64,000 nt of DNA from Nodosilinea sp. WJT8-NPBG4 (GTDB lineage Bacteria > Cyanobacteriota > Cyanobacteriia > Phormidesmidales > Phormidesmidaceae). The stretch spans positions 45,131-109,130 of the forward strand of contig JAHHHQ010000053.1 in NCBI GenBank assembly GCA_019359285.1, given 5' to 3'. Made by a program: the position numbers and the translations under genes. The notes below the pieces were generated by a model. That model saw only the letters and a list, made by a program, of their open reading frames with translations, ran no database searches and was not told the DNA's origin. Below, one piece after another: positions 43,349 through 51,622 of the stretch; the stretch's first letter is position 1; the number at the start of each line of letters is the position of its first letter.

Positions 43349-46257
43349 GGGGCCGTCTACGGTGGTTTAGAACCATTCGGGCGCAGCTGATGCTGGGGTT
43401 TGGCATCATTTTGCTGCTGCACGGCATTAGTGCCGCCATTGGTTACGGCAGCTTGCAGCGGCTGCGGCACCGCAGCCAGACTACCCTCGATAATGCCGCC
43501 CAGCTGCGGGAGCTCAGCCTAGAATTAAAAACCAACTTTTTGCTGGCTCGCCAGGCTGAGGAGGCCTATTTTGATACCTGGCAGGGGGGCAATATTAATG
43601 CCAATGCCCGAGAGTATGTCAAAACCAACCAGACCTATTTAGCCCAGGCTCGCCAGAATTTAGCTGCTCTGAGGGAATTAGAAGCCCAAAACCCCGAGCT
43701 GGCCGAAGAATTTGCCCTGCTGGACTCTCTGTTTAACAACTACGAATCGGCCTTTGAAGCCACCACTCGCCGCATTGCAGAGGATAGCCTAAACCATGAG
43801 GTTCACCGCCAGCTAAGGGATTTGCTCGCCACTCTACCCGACAGCCAGCGCGCAGAGATCATGCCTCTGCGCATGCTGGTTTGGCAGCTGATGGCCCAGC
43901 AGCAGACTTACCTGAATACCCAGGACCCCGCCTATCTCGACGATCTGCAATCGAGTTTAGACCAGCTGTCTGCCACCCTAAAGCAGCTGCCGGCGGAGGC
44001 ATTAGACCCTGAAGCCCAGTCGCTGATGCACACCTACCGGATTTCCCTCAATGCCCTGCTGTTTCTCGATCAGCAGGTGCAGGTCAACCGCATCATTGCG
44101 GCCAATATTAACCAAGACATTAACGACATTATTCAAACCGTGAGCGATCGCTCGGCCGCCCGTGCCGCTGCGGCCCGCACTGAGCTAGCCAACAGCGCCA
44201 ATCAAAGTAGTGCTGCTCTGCTGGCCACGGCCCTAACGGCTCTGGCTCTGGCGATCTGGGCCAGTATTGTGCTGGGTCGGCGAATTATGACTCCTCTAAC
44301 GCTGATGGCGATCGCCGCCGAGCGCATTGCCCAGCAAGATCTAAGCCAGCCCCTGCAACTGACCGGCGACAACGAGTTTACGGCAGTGGCCCAGGCGTTT
44401 AACCACATGGTGAACCAGCTGCGGCAGAACCTAGATACCCTGGAGCAACGGGTCGATGAACGCACTGCGGCCCTGGCCACCGCGAATCAGACGCTGCAAC
44501 AGCAAACCTACTCGCTGGAGATCGCCCTGCAAAAGCTGCGCCACAGCGAGGCTAACTATCGCCTGCTGGTAGACCATCTCCAGGCCGGCGTGATCGTCCA
44601 CGCCCCCGACACCACCATTGTGATGTGTAACCAGATGGCGGTGCAGCTACTGGGGCGGCCGATGGAAGACATGGTGGGCCAGCGGACTGACAATCCCCCT
44701 TGGACGATTGTGGATGAAACCGGCGCGGCATTAGCGCTCGATCATTATCCAGTGACACAGGTGATCGCAGGCCAACGCCCTCTGCAAAACCGCGTGCTGG
44801 GAATCTGCCGCCCCCAGACTCCAGACTGCACCTGGGTCTTGGTGAATGCGTTTCCCACCTTTGACGATGCCCAGCGGCTGACCCAGGTGGTGGTGACCTT
44901 CATCGACATCAGCGATCGCAAATTAGCTGAAGAAGAACTGCGTCACCAGGCTTTGCACGACGCCCTTACGGGCCTGCCCAACCGCGCCCTGTTTACCGAG
45001 CGACTAGAGCAGGCCATGCAGCGGTTCAAACGCCACCCCGAGCAGCTGTTTGCGGTATTGTTCATCGACTTAGATCGCTTCAAAGTGATCAACGACAGCC
45101 TAGGTCACCTGGTGGGCGATCAGCTGCTGGTGCAAATCGCCCACATTCTGCAACGCCATGTCAGGGCTAGCGACACAGTTGCCCGGCTGGGGGGCGATGA
45201 GTTTGTTATTTTGCTGGAGCAAATCGCCAGCTCAAACGAAGCTATTCACGTGGTGGAGCGCATTCAGTCAGATATCAAAGCGCCGTTTCTGCTGATGGGC
45301 CACACGGTGTTTACCTCTGCCAGCTTGGGCATTACCCTGGCCAGCCCCGACTACAGCCGGGGCGAAGACATGTTGCGGGATGCGGATAACGCCATGTATC
45401 GCGCCAAGGCTGGGGGGCAATCCTCGAGCTACAAAATCTTTAACCCGGCGATGCACGCTAGCGCGATCGAGCTATTTGAGCTAGAAACCCATCTGCGTCA
45501 GGCCCTAGAGCGTCAAGACTTCATCCTTCACTATCAGCCCATCGTTAGCCTGAGCGATCGGCAGCTGCTGGGGTTTGAGGCGCTGGTGCGGTGGGTGCAT
45601 CCCCAGCGTGGGTTAATTGCCCCCGGCGAATTTATTCCCCTGGCGGAGGAAACGGGGCTGATTATTCCCCTCAGCGAATGGATTTTTGAAACGGCCTGCC
45701 GCCAGATGGCCGATTGGTGCCACCGGTTCCCCATGGTCAAGGGGCTGAAGATGAATGTGAATGTGGCGGCGGCGCAGTTTGAACGGCCCAAATTTTTTGA
45801 GCAGATCAAGGCCATTCTGGAGCGGACAGCGCTGCCAGCCACTAACTTTGGTTTAGAGGTGACCGAAAGTTTGCTGCTGCTGAATGTAAAGGGTGTGCTG
45901 TCGACGCTGTCGAACCTTCAGAAACAGGGGGTTGATATCAAAATTGATGACTTCGGCACCGGCTATTCATCCCTCAGCTATCTCAAACGCTTCCCAATCA
46001 ATACCCTGAAGATTGACCAATCGTTTGTCGAAAACATTGACGTTGACCACGACGATGTCAGCATCGTCAAAGCCATCATTCAGATTGCCAAGTCGCTAGG
46101 CATGACCGTGATCGCTGAAGGGGTCGAGACCGAGTTTCAAACCCGCCGACTAGAGCAGTTGGGCTGTGATGCCATTCAGGGCTACTGGATTGCGCCGCCG
46201 TTGCCCCCAGACCAGGTGGAAGCATTTATTCAACAGTCCAGCCATAGACCTGCCTAA
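43345..46257 (+). CDS. Membrane-bound diguanylate cyclase/phosphodiesterase (HAMP-PAS-GGDEF-EAL)
   Basis: A 970-residue c-di-GMP enzyme. Membrane segments at about 13-35 and 292-312 flank a large periplasmic helical domain (40-290) of four-helix or CHASE-like type. HAMP (313-365), coiled coil, PAS (398-525), GGDEF (530-695; intact GGDEF at 616-620 in RLGGDEFVIL) and EAL (705-960; EAL at 745-747, KIDDFGTGYSSLSYL) follow. Both active-site motifs are intact, so either or both activities may be present. The start codon lies inside the stop of the solute-binding protein gene (ATGA overlap), so the two are translationally coupled. The periplasmic domain is the expected docking site for the binding protein. 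Confidence 0.92.
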   Translation: MRGRLRWFRTIRAQLMLGFGIILLLHGISAAIGYGSLQRLRHRSQTTLDNAAQLRELSLELKTNFLLARQAEEAYFDTWQGGNINANAREYVKTNQTYLAQARQNLAALRELEAQNPELAEEFALLDSLFNNYESAFEATTRRIAEDSLNHEVHRQLRDLLATLPDSQRAEIMPLRMLVWQLMAQQQTYLNTQDPAYLDDLQSSLDQLSATLKQLPAEALDPEAQSLMHTYRISLNALLFLDQQVQVNRIIAANINQDINDIIQTVSDRSAARAAAARTELANSANQSSAALLATALTALALAIWASIVLGRRIMTPLTLMAIAAERIAQQDLSQPLQLTGDNEFTAVAQAFNHMVNQLRQNLDTLEQRVDERTAALATANQTLQQQTYSLEIALQKLRHSEANYRLLVDHLQAGVIVHAPDTTIVMCNQMAVQLLGRPMEDMVGQRTDNPPWTIVDETGAALALDHYPVTQVIAGQRPLQNRVLGICRPQTPDCTWVLVNAFPTFDDAQRLTQVVVTFIDISDRKLAEEELRHQALHDALTGLPNRALFTERLEQAMQRFKRHPEQLFAVLFIDLDRFKVINDSLGHLVGDQLLVQIAHILQRHVRASDTVARLGGDEFVILLEQIASSNEAIHVVERIQSDIKAPFLLMGHTVFTSASLGITLASPDYSRGEDMLRDADNAMYRAKAGGQSSSYKIFNPAMHASAIELFELETHLRQALERQDFILHYQPIVSLSDRQLLGFEALVRWVHPQRGLIAPGEFIPLAEETGLIIPLSEWIFETACRQMADWCHRFPMVKGLKMNVNVAAAQFERPKFFEQIKAILERTALPATNFGLEVTESLLLLNVKGVLSTLSNLQKQGVDIKIDDFGTGYSSLSYLKRFPINTLKIDQSFVENIDVDHDDVSIVKAIIQIAKSLGMTVIAEGVETEFQTRRLEQLGCDAIQGYWIAPPLPPDQVEAFIQQSSHRPA

Positions 46258-46279
46258 ACGGTTTCCATTACTGGGGTGG

Positions 46280-46456
46280 ATGGAGCTACCGGTTTCGATC
46301 TGGCCAGCCGAAAAACTGGATGACATTCGCGCCATCGTGCTGGCACGCGATCGCGCCCGCTTTACTGCCCTCCAGGTGGCAGGTCTGATCACCAAGCCCT
46401 TTGACCCGCTCACTCTGGCCCAGCAAATTGCCAACCTGCTCCGCTGGAGGCTTTAG
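46280..46456 (+). pseudogene. C-terminal remnant of a response-regulator receiver domain
   Basis: About 58 codons read MELPVSIWPAEKLDDIRAI, then LQVAGLITKPFDPLTLAQQIANLL and RWRL. The block GLITKPFDPLTL is the typical end of a CheY-like receiver (conserved Lys-Pro-Phe, beta5-alpha5). The N-terminal part with the phospho-accepting Asp is missing. It directly follows the GGDEF-EAL gene, so a receiver protein was probably once encoded there. Confidence 0.55.
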
Positions 46457-46644
46457 AATTGGCCACCAGCGCATCTACCGGTTACAACTGGTATAGTCAT
46501 CGCCCGGACGGTTACGACATTCTGAATAACCTCCAGCTGCGATCGCTATCTGCCAGTGCGCCGCCCCAGTTTTTGCCAATAGCAGTGACTACTATTCAGC
46601 GCAGTGGCCAACGCTATCCAGTACGTCTGCCAAGGGTCTGCTCT

Positions 46645-46845
46645 ATGTCGTCACCATCTCAGCCTGGCTGCCCCATCACCGATTTAGTCAGCCAGTTTAT
46701 TCGGGCCCGCGCTATTACTAAAACTCAGTATCAGGAACTAACCACCCTAGTACTGGCCGACGGCACCATCGATGAGAGCGAGCGCAAGCAGGTCAATCGC
46801 CTGTTCGACGCGATTCAGCTTGGGCGGGTGAAGATTTTGGACTAG
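46645..46845 (+). CDS. Small conserved cyanobacterial protein (66 residues)
   Basis: From the ATG at 46645 the product is 66 residues: a helical protein with LVSQFIRARAITKTQYQEL and LADGTIDESERKQVNRLFDAIQLGRVKILD. This pattern of two helix pairs ending in IDRVFDALxxGxLxVVD is widespread in cyanobacterial small proteins of unknown function. The frame is open upstream to 46459, but that part looks non-coding. The gene ends just before the octamer repeat tract. Confidence 0.6.
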   Translation: MSSPSQPGCPITDLVSQFIRARAITKTQYQELTTLVLADGTIDESERKQVNRLFDAIQLGRVKILD

Positions 46846-46892
46846 CAGGGGAATGTGAGGGTTAGGGTGAACTCAAAATCAAATATTTCATT

Positions 46893-46931
46893 CATCCACC
46901 CATCTACCCATCCACCATCTACCCATCCACC
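46893..46931 (+). repeat. Octamer tandem repeat CATCYACC, about five units
   Basis: Units read CATCCACC, CATCTACC, CATCCACC, ATCTACC (one base lost), CATCCACC and then CTCTACTCC, ending at the thiOG stop codon (46934). The alternation of CCA and CTA suggests a 16-base higher-order unit. Related tracts occur at 30045-30135 and 50942-50986. Confidence 0.8.
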
Positions 46932-46933
46932 CT

Positions 46934-48919
46934 CTACTCCGTCACCCGCCCCGTCAGCGGCGAACTGGCACTGGCTACCCCCTGCACCGGAATCCGCCCG
47001 GCACGGTAGGCCAGGCGACCAGCTAGGGTGGCTAGCCCCATGGCGCGGCCCATGGCGATCGGGTTGGCGGCTTTGGCGATCGCGGTATTGATCAGCAGCG
47101 CATCGGCTCCCATTTCCATGGCTTCGGCGGCTTCGCTGGGGGTGCCAATCCCGGCATCCACCACGACTGGAACCTTGGCAGTTTCGATGATGATTTGAAT
47201 GTTGGCGGCGTTGCGAATGCCCTGGCCCGAGCCAATGGGTGACCCCAGGGGCATGACGGTGGCGCAGCCTGCCTCTTCTAATCGTTTGGCCAACAGCGGG
47301 TCAGCGTTGATATAGGGCAGCACTGCAAAGCCTTCTTTTACCAGCTGTTCAGCGGCTTCTAGGGTGCCAATCGGGTCGGGCAGCAGGTACTTGGCATCGG
47401 GAATGACTTCGAGCTTCACGAAGTTGTTGTCTTCTTGGCCCAGCAGTTTGGCCATTTCGCGGCCTAGGCGGGCAACCCGGATGGCTTCCTCGGCGGTTTT
47501 GCAGCCTGCCGTGTTGGGTAGCATCCAGATCTTTGACCAGTCGAGGGCTTCGGCTAGCCCCTGGTGGCCGGGGGCGCTGGTCTGCACCCGCCGCACCGCT
47601 ACGGTGACAATTTCGCAGCCGCTGGCGGCAATGCTCTGGCGCATCACTTCAAAGTCGTCGTACTTGCCGGTGCCGGTCATCAGCCGAGACGAAAAGGTGC
47701 GCCCGGCGATGGTTAGAGGGGTGTCAGTCAAGTCGTTGGCGAAGGACAGATTCGTTCCCAGAGTCGCGGAGGTCGTGGGGGCAGCATCGGTAAAGGTCAT
47801 AGCCTGAGGGGTAGGAGAAACAGCGGGAAGGTTGGGAAGTGTTGGCGGGGCGGTGTGGAAGCGCCGCCAAGAGAACGCATCTAAGCGCGGGTCTGGCTTG
47901 CCTAGCACCGCCTGGGCCACCAGCTGAGCAGTAATGGGTGTGAGCAGAATGCCGTTGCGGTAGTGACCGGTGGCGAGAGTGAGGTTAGCGGCGGGGCCAG
48001 GGCCGAGGATGGGCCACTCGTCGGGGGTGGCGGGACGGTACCCCCACCAGGTTTCTTCAAGGGCGAAGTCGGCCAGCAGGGGCAGCAGGGCGATCGCATT
48101 GCCCACCAGCTGATGCACTCCGCCCGCCGTGTTGTGGGGCGCAAACCCGACATCCTGACTGGTGGCCCCCAGCACAATGCGACCATCTCGCCGGGGCACG
48201 ATGTAGATGTCTTCGCCAAACAGCACCCGCTGCAAAGGTTGAGGGGTGCCATAGCCGAGGGGCACCCGCAGGCTGGCCATTTCGCCCTTTCGAGGAAATA
48301 CCGGTAGAGGCAATAGCTCGTGGGCCCAGGCCCCAGTGGCCAGCACCACCTGGTCAGCGCTAAAGTCGCCCGCCTGAGCCGTGCAGACCTGCTCAACGCG
48401 TCCCTGGTACTGGCGCAGGGCGATCGCTCCAGTGCCCTCGTGCAGGGTCACCCCCAGGTCAATGACCGCCGATCGCAGCGCCTGCACCAGCAATCGGTTA
48501 TCTACTTGGCCTTCATCGGGGTGCCAAAACGCCCCCTGCACATCGTGACCAAGTCCGGGCTGGTAATAGCTTAAAGTTGTGGCATCCAACCAGCCCTCAA
48601 TGGGTGGATTTGGAGCCGTGCGTCGCGGGGCCAAAATGCCGCAGGGCCAGTAGCCCACCGATTGTCCGGTGAGCGCTTCTAGTTTGTTCACCCAGCTGGG
48701 ATACAGCGCCAGGCTGGCGAGGGCGAGATCGAGCATCGGCCCTGGCGGCAACCCTTCCGCCTGAGGGGCGAGCATGCCCGCAGCCGCGTGGCTGGCCGCC
48801 TGCTGAAAATCGCGGCTGAGCACGGTAACGGTGACCCCTTGCTGCCGCAGCTCTAGGGCGATCGCCAAGCCAATAACCCCGCCGCCCACCACCAGGACGT
48901 CGCTTCCCTGATTTGCCAT
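46934..48919 (-). CDS. thiO-thiG: Bifunctional glycine oxidase ThiO/thiazole synthase ThiG
   Basis: A 661-residue fusion. The N-terminal half (about 1-370) is ThiO, an FAD-dependent oxidase that converts glycine to dehydroglycine: VLVVGGGVIGLAIALEL, HAAAGMLAPQAEG, GRIVLGATSQDVGF, TGHYRNGILLTPITA. The C-terminal half (about 395-661) is ThiG, which forms the thiazole phosphate of thiamine: FSSRLMTGTGKYDDFEVM, VRRVQ, and VVDAGIGTPSEAAEAMEMGADALLINTAIA-type barrel end. Product and user of dehydroglycine are thus joined in one chain. The fusion is known in cyanobacteria. The ATG at 48919 is preferred over the TTG at 48928. No TPP riboswitch was identified upstream. Confidence 0.95.
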   Translation of the reverse strand: MANQGSDVLVVGGGVIGLAIALELRQQGVTVTVLSRDFQQAASHAAAGMLAPQAEGLPPGPMLDLALASLALYPSWVNKLEALTGQSVGYWPCGILAPRRTAPNPPIEGWLDATTLSYYQPGLGHDVQGAFWHPDEGQVDNRLLVQALRSAVIDLGVTLHEGTGAIALRQYQGRVEQVCTAQAGDFSADQVVLATGAWAHELLPLPVFPRKGEMASLRVPLGYGTPQPLQRVLFGEDIYIVPRRDGRIVLGATSQDVGFAPHNTAGGVHQLVGNAIALLPLLADFALEETWWGYRPATPDEWPILGPGPAANLTLATGHYRNGILLTPITAQLVAQAVLGKPDPRLDAFSWRRFHTAPPTLPNLPAVSPTPQAMTFTDAAPTTSATLGTNLSFANDLTDTPLTIAGRTFSSRLMTGTGKYDDFEVMRQSIAASGCEIVTVAVRRVQTSAPGHQGLAEALDWSKIWMLPNTAGCKTAEEAIRVARLGREMAKLLGQEDNNFVKLEVIPDAKYLLPDPIGTLEAAEQLVKEGFAVLPYINADPLLAKRLEEAGCATVMPLGSPIGSGQGIRNAANIQIIIETAKVPVVVDAGIGTPSEAAEAMEMGADALLINTAIAKAANPIAMGRAMGLATLAGRLAYRAGRIPVQGVASASSPLTGRVTE

Positions 48920-48999
48920 GCTGTTCAACTCAAGTGCTCAGCCTCATTTTAGGCCACTAGAGGGTGCGAACGCCGTGCCTCTACCCTAGGAGAGGGGCC

Positions 49000-49464
49000 T
49001 TACCACAGGGCTGGGATCGAATCTAAATCGGGGTCGGGAGCCGGACGCTGCGCCGCATCGGGCTGTACTAGGCCCGGCTGAATGGGCGCAATGTCGCCAC
49101 CCGTAGCCGGAAAGGTAGTTGCCGCTCCGGTGCGGGGAATTACGTTGTCGGGGGCAGGGGTGACGCCGTTGGCTCCCGTCGTCCCGGTGTTATTCGGCGA
49201 GATGGTGGGGCGATTGTTGCCCTGGTCGGTGAACGTGCTGTTGCCCGTGGCCGCAGTCCCGGTACCCACCTCGCTCTGGCGCTGCACCAGTTGACCAGCC
49301 TGTTCGAGGGGCAGTGCGCCCAAGCCATCGGCATCCTGAGCAGTTGTATTCTGTTGGCTAGCGATCCGTTCTCTTTCGGGGCGGTCGCCCTGAAGTCGAC
49401 TGAGGCCGCTCATCAGCATCAATACCAGACCCGCCAAAACGCCACCGATAATAAAGCGATTCAT
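49000..49464 (-). CDS. Small membrane-anchored Pro/Thr/Gly-rich protein (hypothetical)
   Basis: The ATG at 49464 is preceded by GAGGAAGG within a few bases and opens MNRFIIGGVLAGLVLMLMSGL, a signal anchor. The rest (about 130 residues) is low-complexity and probably disordered, rich in Thr, Gly, Asn, Pro and Gln (NNTGTTGANGVTPAPDN), without Cys. It is probably a short periplasmic or cell-wall-facing protein. No family is recognised. It is transcribed in the same direction as the next upstream gene (49560-50132), 95 bp away. Confidence 0.6.
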   Translation of the reverse strand: MNRFIIGGVLAGLVLMLMSGLSRLQGDRPERERIASQQNTTAQDADGLGALPLEQAGQLVQRQSEVGTGTAATGNSTFTDQGNNRPTISPNNTGTTGANGVTPAPDNVIPRTGAATTFPATGGDIAPIQPGLVQPDAAQRPAPDPDLDSIPALW

Positions 49465-49559
49465 AGCCTTCCTCACCCATACCTACGTTCTATGATTGCG
49501 TAGATTAACCCCGTCAACCTTATGGACGCAGCTTCTCGCCTGGCTTTGCCCTCTTAATG

Positions 49560-50132
49560 TTACGCCGGTTGAAGAATTACGACCTCAATCCTCAGATCAT
49601 TAAAGTCGTCTAGGGAGTCGTGATCTTCAAAGTCAACTTCGTAGCGGTTGCCGTTGGTGTATCGGGTGCGCTTGATTTTGACTCCAAAGGCATCGCGCCA
49701 GGGGCTGCTGGCCGTCAGACGATTGTCGCCGTCAAAATAGTAGGTAAACACATCCGTCTCTGGAGCAAAGCGATACCAGCGGGTAGGGTCATTGTCAGTA
49801 ATTTCTGCCTGCAACTCTGACTCGGGGGGAAGCTGGTTGATAGGGCGAGGGCCAGCGTTTTCTTGGTAGACCCGCAGCCGCTGCCGAAACAGCGCATTAC
49901 CACCATAGATGCGATACCACACCTGGTGAGGAGTCGCAGCGTTGGTTGTGTAGACCGAGTAGGCAGTAGCGGTGGGCATGCTGAGCATTTCGTATTCCCG
50001 CACGACGCTACCGAGGGGCGGGGGAGACCCAGAGCTTTGCTGGGCCGGGGCACGTAATCCCAAGGGCCAGACCAGCAGCACGGTGACCGCGATCGCTAAA
50101 AACAAACTATTGACTATGCTGCGCCGTTTCAT
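49560..50132 (-). CDS. Exported hypothetical protein with beta-rich domain
   Basis: A 190-residue protein from the ATG at 50132, with signal peptide MKRRSIVNSLFLAIAVTVLLVWPL. The mature part has AYSVYTTNAATPHQVWYRIYGGNALFR, then WYRFAPETDVFTYYFDGDN and an acidic end (DFEDHDSLDDFNDLRIEVVIL). This looks like a beta-sandwich, periplasmic or lumenal. I do not recognise a named family. The open frame to a TTG at 50162 is less likely. Confidence 0.6.
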   Translation of the reverse strand: MKRRSIVNSLFLAIAVTVLLVWPLGLRAPAQQSSGSPPPLGSVVREYEMLSMPTATAYSVYTTNAATPHQVWYRIYGGNALFRQRLRVYQENAGPRPINQLPPESELQAEITDNDPTRWYRFAPETDVFTYYFDGDNRLTASSPWRDAFGVKIKRTRYTNGNRYEVDFEDHDSLDDFNDLRIEVVILQPA

Positions 50133-50219
50133 GCTCTTAGCTACCCGAAGGAATTTGCCCAAAGAATACCCCAGACGGTTAGGCCGAGAACACTGACCAG
50201 CCGGCTTGAGCTAGCCAGT

Positions 50220-50254
50220 GGACAGCCGGGACGGTCATCCCACAAGATTTTCCT
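50220..50254 (+). repeat. Short dispersed repeat, copy B
   Basis: This copy matches the minus-strand sequence at 6355-6389 at 30 of 35 bases: GGACAGCCGGGACGG then ATCCCACAAGATTTT. It lies in the 168 bp gap between the exported protein gene (50132) and the acetyltransferase gene (50301). Confidence 0.6.
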
Positions 50255-50300
50255 GGCGAGAGAGTAATCGGTCAGCAGGTGCGCTACCGTTTTATGGGTC

Positions 50301-50936
50301 TTAAACGCTTTGGAGGGCCTCTTGCAATGCTTGTAGGTCAGCCCCACAAATAGCGGGCAGGTGGCGGGTGATTTTTTCAATCTCCCAGTGCCACCACTGG
50401 ATGGTAAGCAGAGCCTCAATGGTGGCTTCGTCGAAGCGATAGCGAATTACCTGGGCGGGATTACCCCCGACTACGGAGTAGGGAGGCACGGCCTTAGTCA
50501 CCACCGACTGGGCAGCGACAATCGCTCCATCCCCCACCTGCACGCCGGGCATGAGCGTCGCGCCATAGCCGATCCACACGTCGTGGCCGATGACGGTGTC
50601 GCCTTTGTGAGGCCATTCGCTGGGCATGACCGACTCCCACCCTTGGCCAAACACGGGAAAAGGGTAATTGGTAAACCAGTCGGTGCGGTGGTTGCCGCCG
50701 TTCATGATGAATTTGATATCAGAGGCGATGGAGCAGAATTTGCCGATTATCAGTTTGTCGCCGATGAAGTCGAAGTGGTAGAGCACGTTGCGCTCGAAGT
50801 TCTCAGGATTCTCAAAATCGTCGTAATAGGTGTAGTCGCCGACAACGATGTTGGGGTTAGTGACGAGGGTGTTGAGAAAGACCGTGCGGGTGACGCCGGG
50901 AATGGGGCGGCGGGTGGTGGGGCTGGGGCCGTGCAT
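50301..50936 (-). CDS. Vat/CatB-like hexapeptide-repeat acetyltransferase
   Basis: A 211-residue left-handed beta-helix acetyltransferase of the xenobiotic (streptogramin A/chloramphenicol) group. Seen are VGDYTYYDDF, KLIIGKFCSIASDIKFIMNGGNHRTDW with the catalytic-His-type loop, GDTVIGHDVWIGYGATLMPGVQVGDGA hexapeptide turns and SVVGGNPAQVIRYRF. Environmental members acetylate small hydroxyl compounds and are not proof of antibiotic resistance. The ATG at 50936 lies directly behind a pyrimidine-rich tract. It is followed by the dispersed repeat copy B. Confidence 0.88.
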   Translation of the reverse strand: MHGPSPTTRRPIPGVTRTVFLNTLVTNPNIVVGDYTYYDDFENPENFERNVLYHFDFIGDKLIIGKFCSIASDIKFIMNGGNHRTDWFTNYPFPVFGQGWESVMPSEWPHKGDTVIGHDVWIGYGATLMPGVQVGDGAIVAAQSVVTKAVPPYSVVGGNPAQVIRYRFDEATIEALLTIQWWHWEIEKITRHLPAICGADLQALQEALQSV

Positions 50937-50941
50937 GGCGG

Positions 50942-50986
50942 AGAGATGGGGAAGGTAAGGAGGGTGGGGTAGATGGAGATGGGGGG
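50942..50986. repeat. G-rich octamer-like tract
   Basis: The plus strand is GAGATGGGGAAGG, then TAAGGAGGGTGGGGTAGATGG and AGATGGGG: the reverse complement of the CATCYACC type repeat, degenerate. It fills the whole gap between the acetyltransferase start and the cyclo-ligase stop. Confidence 0.55.
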
Positions 50987-51583
50987 TTATTTTCCACCTA
51001 GAAATAGGCCGCTTTCGGAGCAGACTCCGGCTAGGGGCTTATCCCAGACGTCTTTGGGCAGGCTGGGCAGGCGGGCGTATTCGAACACAATGCCTACGGT
51101 GGGGATACTCTGCCAGGGGGGCTGGCTGAGCAGGCGATCGTAGTAGCCGCCCCCGTAGCCGAGGCGGTAGCCGCGCACGTCGCAGGCGACGGCGGGCACG
51201 AGGATGAGATCTACTAGGGAAAGATCGACTTGGGGCGATCGCGGGTGGGGTTCAATAATGCCGTAGGAGCCCTTGCGCAGGGGCCAGCGGCTGTTGGCTG
51301 ACCAATAGTGCCAAGTCAGCTGGTTTTTGTCGACGCAGCGGGGCAGCCCCCAGTGGGGATGGTGCGCTGTCAGGGGGCTGAGGTCGGGCTCTTGGCGAAA
51401 GCTGGTGTAGGCCAAGATAATGCGGCACTGGCGAAAGTAGCTCCAGTTGAGCAGGTGGGCGCAGATGCGATCGCTCTTTTGCTTCCACAGCTGGGGGGGA
51501 ATACTCTGGCGGGCGCTGATGAGACGACGGCGCAGATCGGACTTGGCCTGATGGTTGAGATCTGAAGCAGAGGGTTGGGTCAC
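50987..51583 (-). CDS. 5-formyltetrahydrofolate cyclo-ligase
   Basis: A 198-residue MTHFS that converts 5-formyl-THF to 5,10-methenyl-THF using ATP. The N-terminal LRRRLISARQSIP with basic residues for ATP, EPDLSPL, the loop GIIEPHP, and the C-terminal signature GYRLGYGGGYYDRLL are intact. The ATG at 51583 (MTQPSASDLN) gives family length. It lies 39 bp upstream, in transcription order downstream, of the large pentapeptide protein gene in the same orientation. The folate link with folC (10.5 kb) is only metabolic. Confidence 0.93.
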   Translation of the reverse strand: MTQPSASDLNHQAKSDLRRRLISARQSIPPQLWKQKSDRICAHLLNWSYFRQCRIILAYTSFRQEPDLSPLTAHHPHWGLPRCVDKNQLTWHYWSANSRWPLRKGSYGIIEPHPRSPQVDLSLVDLILVPAVACDVRGYRLGYGGGYYDRLLSQPPWQSIPTVGIVFEYARLPSLPKDVWDKPLAGVCSESGLFLGGK

Positions 51584-51622
51584 GGGGGGCAGAAAACGGT
51601 CGATGGATAGCCAACAGCGGCG

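Noticed and set aside
48920..48999. TPP riboswitch upstream of thiO-thiG
   Set aside because: The gap is short and no THI-box core (CUGAGA or similar conserved blocks) was seen.
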